A program made the translations under genes and the position numbers. Below the pieces are notes generated by a model, which was given only the letters and a program-made list of their open reading frames with translations, ran no database searches and was not told the origin of the DNA. From assembly GCA_013290025.1 (NCBI GenBank), contig JABCYV010000024.1:1-33342 (forward strand): a DNA stretch of 33,342 bases, given 5' to 3'. Each line of letters opens with the position of its first letter. Within the stretch, counting starts at the first letter, position 1. The DNA comes from Acidobacteriota bacterium. GTDB lineage: Bacteria > Acidobacteriota > Terriglobia > Terriglobales > Acidobacteriaceae. This document shows positions 27,638 through 33,342 of this stretch, piece by piece.

Positions 27638-27879
27638 CCTCGGCCTGCGGCCCCGTGCTCCTTGACGTTCTGACCTTGCCCTTCCGACTGAGCAATACAT
27701 CTTGCCGTGATCACCACGCCGTTGCAGATGAACTTGCCATCCGCCTGTTGCATGCATGGCTGGGTAAAGCTATGAACGCTGATACCGATGCAACCGGTGG
27801 GTATAACCAGCTTCGTACGTCGAACAGGGGCGCATCCAACCGACGAAAGCAGAACGACCAGGAGCACGGTCTTCCTCAT
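27631..27879 (-). CDS. Small Cys-rich lipoprotein, hypothetical
   Basis: MRKTVLLVVLLSSVGCAPVRRTK... with lipobox LSSVGC. ATG at 27879 is preferred over 27972. Convergent 7-nt overlap with the DUF3179 gene. Confidence 0.55.
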   Translation of the reverse strand: MRKTVLLVVLLSSVGCAPVRRTKLVIPTGCIGISVHSFTQPCMQQADGKFICNGVVITARCIAQSEGQGQNVKEHGAAGRGQ

Positions 27880-28081
27880 TGCGATAACGCTCCCACGTTC
27901 TTTTTCGCGGTCACAATTATCTATCCACTGCAAGAATTCATCGGCAGCACTTATGCTTCCTTTAGTCCACAACGTTTAGTGTGGCAGGCCCGCGAACCAG
28001 CTTCTCCCGAGGCGGACCTGTGCAGCCAGCCCGTGTATGATCAACTCACTTCGGTAAAAGTGAGTCGGGGGGAGGATCCTG

Positions 28082-28696
28082 TTGCCTCATATCAGCGCAA
28101 TTTTTTGGGATGTGGGCGGCGTGCTTCTGAACAATGCCTGGGACCGTGAAGAGCGAGAACGAGCCTTTCGTCAGTTCAACCTGGACGAGAAAGAGTTTGC
28201 CGACCGTCACGAAATGGTGGTGTCGTCGTTCGAACGTGGCAAGATTAGTCTCGACGAATATCTTGACCGGACGATTTTCTATCGACCGCGGCCCTTTGCA
28301 CGGGAGGTTTTCAAAGAATACATGTTCTCCCTGTCGCAGCCTTACCCCGATACGCTGGCCCTGGCGCGAGAGTTGGCGAAGTCGGGCAAGTATCTGATGG
28401 CAACCATCAACAACGAATCGAAGGAGCTGAATCACTATCGGATTCAGACTTTCGGCTTGCGCGAGGTCTTCACTCTTTTCGTGAGCTCATGTTTCGTGGG
28501 ATTGCGGAAACCGGAACAGGAAATCTACCTTCTGGCGCTCGAAGTGACCCAGAAGCCGGCGGAAGAGTGCTGCTTCATCGACGATCGTGCTCTGAATCTT
28601 GAATGCGCCCGCAAACTGGGCATGCACACAATTGAGATGAAGAACGCGAAGCAACTGCGAGAAGATCTGAGCAAGCTCGGAGTGGGCGGCGCATGA
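28082..28696 (+). CDS. HAD-superfamily hydrolase
   Basis: TTG start after a purine-rich gggggaggat. Motifs FWDVGGVLLNN, TINNESKELNHYRIQTFGL, GLRKPEQEIYLLAL and CCFIDDRALNLECARKLGM correspond to HAD motifs I-IV. Confidence 0.85.
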   Translation: MPHISAIFWDVGGVLLNNAWDREERERAFRQFNLDEKEFADRHEMVVSSFERGKISLDEYLDRTIFYRPRPFAREVFKEYMFSLSQPYPDTLALARELAKSGKYLMATINNESKELNHYRIQTFGLREVFTLFVSSCFVGLRKPEQEIYLLALEVTQKPAEECCFIDDRALNLECARKLGMHTIEMKNAKQLREDLSKLGVGGA

Positions 28697-28720
28697 CTTG
28701 GCTAAATCACGCTGCCGTCG

Positions 28721-29710
28721 TCAGGGCTTGCGCGGTAGCCGGGGCGTTGCGCTGCTCGGATTCGGCGCACTGGGCTTCGCCGCGGGCTCACTCGCGATCC
28801 CCAAACTGAGATCGCTTGACCAGCAGTCCGCGACGATCTTCCATTCGCCACCGGCTAGGCGGTTGAGGATAACCAGGTACTTCCCCCGCTCTTCGCGCCG
28901 TTTTCCCATGGCAACTGGGACTAGCATCTGGCAGCGACCGGCTTCGTAAGCGAGATCGCCAAAAAGTTCGACCCGCAATGGCTCCAGTTCCACCTCGCCC
29001 AATCCAGCATCGAGCACGGCAAAGAAGAATTCACGAATAGCTGCCGTCCCGCGCACCGCCGGGACATTGGAGCGCAACACCAGCGCGTCGGCTACGTAGA
29101 GTTCCACCAGATCATCCAGTTGTTTGGTGTTGCAGGCCTGGACCCAATCCTGGCTCAATTTGCGAACGGCAGCTTCAGCCCGGCTCAAGCCGACAGCACC
29201 CGCAGGAGCCCGCCCTCGGGCGGCCGGTTCGCGCCCAACGGCATCGGCAGCAACGCGGGGCTCAGCGCTCGCAGGCCGCGAAGCGCCGTCGGGCGCGGGA
29301 AAATAATGGTGATGATAATGATGGTGGTAGTGATGCTGCCCTGGGGCAGGCGCCACGTTCGACTTGAACTGTGCTGGCGCGGATGACGGTTCTTCCCCTG
29401 CTTCCACCAGCGGGACGCCGCAGGTGGCACAGAACTTGTGCTCCGCGCGGTTCGCGCTCCCACAGGCAATACAGGTGCGTGCCGCTGCTTGGAAGTCGGT
29501 GTGGTCCACGGATTCTTCGCTCTCAGCCTCAAGCGCCATTCGTTGAACGACCTGGAGGGCGGCAGCAATCGACTCCGTCCCCGGCCGGGGATGACGCATG
29601 TCTTGTTTCAGTCGTGTCAAAAACTCATCGACCGCCGGGTCAGGAATAAGTTCTCCCTTCGGACCGATTGGCGAATTTTTGGGCGGCCCGGATTTTTCTT
29701 TGTGATCCAC
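28721..29710 (-). CDS. Zinc-ribbon protein with His-rich linker and C-terminal NTF2/SnoaL-like (DUF4440-type) domain
   Basis: CIACGSANRAEHKFCATCGVPL; HHYHHHYHHHYFP; and VRKLSQDWVQACNTKQLDDLVELYVADALVLRSNVPAVRGTAAIREFFFAVLDAGLGEVELEPLRVELFGDLAYEAGRCQMLV...GKYLVILNRLAGGEWKIVADCWSSD. Confidence 0.8.
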   Translation of the reverse strand: MDHKEKSGPPKNSPIGPKGELIPDPAVDEFLTRLKQDMRHPRPGTESIAAALQVVQRMALEAESEESVDHTDFQAAARTCIACGSANRAEHKFCATCGVPLVEAGEEPSSAPAQFKSNVAPAPGQHHYHHHYHHHYFPAPDGASRPASAEPRVAADAVGREPAARGRAPAGAVGLSRAEAAVRKLSQDWVQACNTKQLDDLVELYVADALVLRSNVPAVRGTAAIREFFFAVLDAGLGEVELEPLRVELFGDLAYEAGRCQMLVPVAMGKRREERGKYLVILNRLAGGEWKIVADCWSSDLSLGIASEPAAKPSAPNPSSATPRLPRKP

Positions 29711-29743
29711 GAAGGTATGTGCTCATTTTAGTCGAAAAATTTC

Positions 29744-30193
29744 TTAGCGGCTGGAAAACTCGACCTTCGCCTCAGCGTCGGTAGGAACTCCGTTGCACAT
29801 TGCGGGGCGATACCGCCAGGTGCGCACCGCGTCCAGTATGGTTCGGTCCTCCGAAGAACCAGCGCTCGCTAGAACCAGCGGACTGTGGACCCGACCGTCG
29901 GTGCCCACAATGAAACTGACGGTGACTTTTGCATTCGACTTTGGTTCGTCTAAGAGCGGATCGGGCGTGGCCAACGCTTGCGGCAGCTGTGTGGCTTCGC
30001 AACCTGGACGTGCGGCGGGGTGCTGCAAGGCGGCAAATTGGGAATCATGCGGCGCTGAAGTCCAGACTTGACGCTCGTGACCGGAAATCGATGGTCGAGC
30101 CAATCCCTGGGGCGACAGACTCTTTACGGAAGCCAAACCTACTGCCGAACCGATCACCACAAGCAGAAAAGACCTCAGACCGCGAAGCAGCAT
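29744..30193 (-). CDS. TonB C-terminal domain protein
   Basis: N-terminal hydrophobic segment, then KVTVSFIVGTDGRVHSPLVLASAGSSEDRTILDAVRTWRYRPAMCNGVPTDAEAKVEF. Confidence 0.75.
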   Translation of the reverse strand: MLLRGLRSFLLVVIGSAVGLASVKSLSPQGLARPSISGHERQVWTSAPHDSQFAALQHPAARPGCEATQLPQALATPDPLLDEPKSNAKVTVSFIVGTDGRVHSPLVLASAGSSEDRTILDAVRTWRYRPAMCNGVPTDAEAKVEFSSR

Positions 30194-30504
30194 ATTTCAT
30201 CCTCGGGAGCGCAGGTGAAACGCGAGAGACCACTCCCAATATGCCAAGCAAAAGGGCAATCAGCATACCAGGCGGACAGCTCGTACCTAATTCACAGCAT
30301 GGTATTTATGGAGTCGACTCTAGCGTGCGTCCCAAGGCGAAGTGAAAAACATTGCAGTTAAAGGCATTGTGAAGGAACCAACGTCCAAGGGTGCTGAAAG
30401 AGCCGCGACCTCAACTAGCGGGGAGCATCGTGATTTGTTGAAGAGATGCGTGTTCTGCCCACATAAGGATAGGTGTAATATCGGCGGCGGAATCGGCATA
30501 ACCG

Positions 30505-31200
30505 ATGTCTAAAACTTCACTCGAGACTCTGACCCACTCGCATCGCTCGTCGGCCTTGGCCGCGCGCAGGTTCTTTCTGCTGTTTCTCTTCCTGTTGGGA
30601 TCTCTGATTCTCTATCCTTATGCGGAAACCAGCGCTTTCGGTTACTACTCCTTCCGCGTGCTTGGAAGCGCCGCTATTCTGTTCAGCGTGTACGCGGTCA
30701 GCTTCCGGCGGGGCCTCATCGTTTTCGCCCTACTTCTAGCAGTTCCCGCATTTCTGCACCGCATCATGAATTTCCGTGCTGACGCCAGTTCCCTTTCGAT
30801 CCTTAACATCGTCCTCAGCTTTGTGTTTGACGCGTTTGTTGTCGTTGTCATTTTCCGCCGCGTCTTTTCCCATGACCAGCCCAACTCGGAAACCATCTTT
30901 GGAGCACTCTGCGTCTATCTGCTGGTGGGATTCGGCTTTGCCAGCCTCTACGGGATGGTGGCCACGCTCCAGCCACACGCCTTCTATCTCGATCCGGTGG
31001 CAAATCTTCACATGGTTCCCGAACGCATGGATTTCATTTACTACAGCTTTGGAACCATGACCGCACTGGGAGCGGCGGGGATTACTCCTGTCTCGGCTGA
31101 GGCACGTTCTCTTTCTGTGATTGAAGCCATCCTCGGTGTGCTGTACCTGGCAGTTCTGATTTCAAGACTGGCCGGCGCCTACCGGCGCCCAGGGGCTTAG
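30505..31200 (+). CDS. K+-channel-like membrane protein with degenerate selectivity filter
   Basis: Polytopic; the C-terminal pore-like segment MDFIYYSFGTMTALGAAGITPVSAEARSLSVIEAILGVLYLAVLISRLAGAY has the architecture of 2TM ion channels. Confidence 0.72.
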   Translation: MSKTSLETLTHSHRSSALAARRFFLLFLFLLGSLILYPYAETSAFGYYSFRVLGSAAILFSVYAVSFRRGLIVFALLLAVPAFLHRIMNFRADASSLSILNIVLSFVFDAFVVVVIFRRVFSHDQPNSETIFGALCVYLLVGFGFASLYGMVATLQPHAFYLDPVANLHMVPERMDFIYYSFGTMTALGAAGITPVSAEARSLSVIEAILGVLYLAVLISRLAGAYRRPGA

Positions 31201-31235
31201 CGGCAATCGCCAATCGTCGCGCTTCCGAAGTAGAA

Positions 31236-32270
31236 TCAGGCGCGTACCGGAACTCGCTTGCGCCGCTCTTTCACGCTCACCGGATTGAGGAAAGTCATCA
31301 TAGCGCGCAAGCGCCCGCCCACTTCCTCGATCTGGTGTTCCTGCTCGTGTTCGCGGGTAGCTTCAAACCATTCGCGGCCGGACTCGTTTTCCGCAATCCA
31401 CTTGCGAGCGTAGGTTCCATCCTGGATTTCTTTCAGCATCTGCCGCATGGTTCGGCGCGTCTCGTCGGTGATAACGCGAGGGCCGCCGGTGTAATCCCCG
31501 TGCTCGGCGGTATCACTTACCGAGTAGCGCATGTAGTTCAGGCCGCCGCGATACATGAGGTCCACGATAAGCTTCAATTCGTGCATGCACTCGAAGTACG
31601 CGATTTCCGGTTGGTAGCCAGCCTCGACCAAAGTCTCGAAACCCGCCTTCACCAGCGCACTCACACCGCCGCACAGTACCGTCTGCTCGCCGAAGAGATC
31701 GGTTTCAGTCTCTTCCGCAAATGTGGTTTCGATGACACCGGCTCGGGTCGTGCCCAACGCTTTGGCATAAGACAGCGCCAATTCCTTGGCCAAACCGCTG
31801 GTGTCCTGATGAATTGCCAGTAACGCTGGTGTGCCACCGCCCTCAACAAATACCTCGCGCACACGGTGACCCGGCGCCTTGGGGGCAATCATAGAAACGT
31901 CGACGTTAGTCGGCGGCTTGATGGTCCCGAAGCGGATATTGAAGCCGTGAGCGAACATCAACGTCTTCCCTGCCGATAAATGAGGAGCGATGTCCCGCTT
32001 GTAAACTTCGGGCTGTGTCGTATCTGGCACCAGCATCATGATGACGTCGGCCCAGGCTGCGGCGTCAGCGATCGAACTCACACTCAGTCCAGCCGCCTGC
32101 GCTTTAGCTCGTGACTCACTCGTGCTTGGCAGCCCGACGCGAACTTGCACTCCGCTGTCCTTCAAGTTCAGTGCGTGCGCATGTCCCTGGGAACCGTAGC
32201 CGATGATGGCCACTTTCTTCGCCTGGATGAGGCCTAGATCAGCAGAACTATCAAGATAGATTTTTGCCAT
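31236..32270 (-). CDS. ilvC: Ketol-acid reductoisomerase
   Basis: [114 protein letters not shown]. Confidence 0.97.
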   Translation of the reverse strand: MAKIYLDSSADLGLIQAKKVAIIGYGSQGHAHALNLKDSGVQVRVGLPSTSESRAKAQAAGLSVSSIADAAAWADVIMMLVPDTTQPEVYKRDIAPHLSAGKTLMFAHGFNIRFGTIKPPTNVDVSMIAPKAPGHRVREVFVEGGGTPALLAIHQDTSGLAKELALSYAKALGTTRAGVIETTFAEETETDLFGEQTVLCGGVSALVKAGFETLVEAGYQPEIAYFECMHELKLIVDLMYRGGLNYMRYSVSDTAEHGDYTGGPRVITDETRRTMRQMLKEIQDGTYARKWIAENESGREWFEATREHEQEHQIEEVGGRLRAMMTFLNPVSVKERRKRVPVRA

Positions 32271-32303
32271 GGGAATCCCTTTCGTCCAAAAATTGTTATT
32301 TGG

Positions 32304-32855
32304 TTACACCGAGTATGAGACGTCGTCGTCGAGCGCAACCTGCGGCATCGTCTGAGTTGGTGAGACTCCAACCGAAGACTTGCTTCCGCGGCGCATGGCT
32401 ACAATACCGGTGCGCACCATCTCCAATACGCCATAAGGACGCAGCACCTCGAGCAGCCCGTCGATTTTATCTTCCGCCCCGGTGATTTCGATGGTCAGCG
32501 ATTCAGGCGCAACATCCACCACGCGCGCGCGAAATACGCTGGCCAACTCCAACACGTGGGAGCGTCCCTCCTGGGTTGCGGCCACTTTAATCATTGCGAG
32601 ATCGCGTACGATCGACGGCTGATGCGTAATGTTTTCCACCAGCAGGACGTTGACCAGTTTGTAGAGGTTGGCCTCGATGCGGCGGGCCTGATCGCGGTCG
32701 GCATCAACCGTAATGGTCATGCGCGAGACCTCGGGCTTTTCCGTTCGTCCCACGGTGAGCGAATCGATGTTGAAGGCGCGGCGGCGAAATAGCGATGCCA
32801 CCCGGGTCAGCACGCCCGGCTTGTTTTCTACGTAGACGACAAATGTGTTCATCAT
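32304..32855 (-). CDS. ilvN: Acetolactate synthase small (regulatory) subunit
   Basis: TFVVYVENKPGVLTRVASLFRRRAFNIDSLTVGRTEKPEVSRMTITVDAD..., ACT domain; ITGAEDKIDGLLEVLRPYGVLEMVRTGIVAM. Confidence 0.95.
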   Translation of the reverse strand: MMNTFVVYVENKPGVLTRVASLFRRRAFNIDSLTVGRTEKPEVSRMTITVDADRDQARRIEANLYKLVNVLLVENITHQPSIVRDLAMIKVAATQEGRSHVLELASVFRARVVDVAPESLTIEITGAEDKIDGLLEVLRPYGVLEMVRTGIVAMRRGSKSSVGVSPTQTMPQVALDDDVSYSV

Positions 32856-33001
32856 GTTCGTTTTAGTCCGCGACTCGACCTCTACAGCTCATCGGCCAAC
32901 TTCGTGTACCTTCGTGTCCTTAGTGGTTTAAGTCTTTTTTGTCGAGCTAACCACACAGGGCACGACGAAGGATCACGAAGGAATCCAACGCCCCTACCGT
33001 C

Positions 33002-33342
33002 TCATTCGTCGCTCGCAGTTTCGACGATCGGACTTGGGCGGCGAATCATTTCATGCAAGGACGCTCCCGCTGCCACCATGGGGTAGACCGTGTCCTCCTG
33101 CTCGACCTGGAAATTAATCAACACCGGCCCATTGTGTTTGCGTGCCGATCGCACCGCTGGAACAACCTGAGAGCGTTCGGTCACGGTAACACCCTGGATG
33201 CCGTAAGCCTCGGCCAGCTTGGCGAAATCAGGATTCAGCAGAGGTGTTGCCTGATAGTTGCGCTCGTAAAAGAACTCCTGCCATTGCCGCACCATCCCCA
33301 AATATCCGTTGTTGATGATGGCGATGTTAATTTTGAGGTTCT
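33002..33342 (-). CDS. ilvB: Acetolactate synthase large subunit, C-terminal part (runs off window end)
   Basis: KINIAIINNGYLGMVRQWQEFFYERNYQATPLLNPDFAKLAEAYGIQGVTVTERSQVVPAVRSARKHNGPVLINFQVEQEDTVYPMVAAGASLHEMI is the TPP-enzyme C-terminal region of IlvB. Confidence 0.93.
   Translation of the reverse strand, partial: NLKINIAIINNGYLGMVRQWQEFFYERNYQATPLLNPDFAKLAEAYGIQGVTVTERSQVVPAVRSARKHNGPVLINFQVEQEDTVYPMVAAGASLHEMIRRPSPIVETASDE

Noticed and set aside
29300-29344. Possible tandem repeat (tggtgatgataatgatggtggtagtgatg)
   Set aside because: It is the coding sequence of the HHYHHHYHHHY linker rather than a nucleotide microsatellite.
1-33342. CRISPR array, integrase/transposase, prophage or defence island
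   Set aside because: No regularly spaced direct repeats and no recognisable cas, integrase, transposase, phage structural or toxin-antitoxin genes were found; the gene content looks chromosomal and housekeeping/accessory.

Overview
The window looks like a bacterial chromosomal segment. Gene content and intergenic repeats resemble Acidobacteria, but that is an inference. Recognisable genes are: tRNA-Leu(UAG); a DUF3467 protein and a GT39-type glycosyltransferase; modB-modC without an adjacent modA; a di-haem cytochrome c peroxidase-like protein; a SYLF-domain protein; PilZ proteins; a 1408-codon secreted beta-propeller/Ig-like protein; proC; a GAF-TM-TonB protein; an MFS transporter; a UDP-glucose dehydrogenase/UDP-glucuronate decarboxylase pair; a four-gene minor-pilin operon ending in a strong terminator; a DUF3179 gene; a HAD hydrolase; a zinc-ribbon/NTF2-like protein; a K+-channel-like protein; and ilvB(partial)-ilvN-ilvC. 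The most notable observation is the DUF3179 gene. The ORF track splits it in two, but it is one open frame (26408..27637) interrupted only by a single in-frame TGA at 26924..26926. That TGA sits where the family CxxC motif has its first Cys (VTY-U-TLC). It is followed by a perfect 6-bp hairpin (CACACC-GGTCT-GGTGTG) whose GGUCU loop is the same as that of the E. coli fdhF SECIS. This makes it a strong selenoprotein (UxxC) candidate. Other points of interest: an out-of-frame signal peptide and an anchor inserted inside an Ig-like repeat in the giant secreted protein, a repeated GPDGxxGTADD motif shared by two pilins, a K+-channel homologue with a degenerate selectivity filter, and a GAF-TonB fusion. 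No search tools were available; family names come from recognising motifs.
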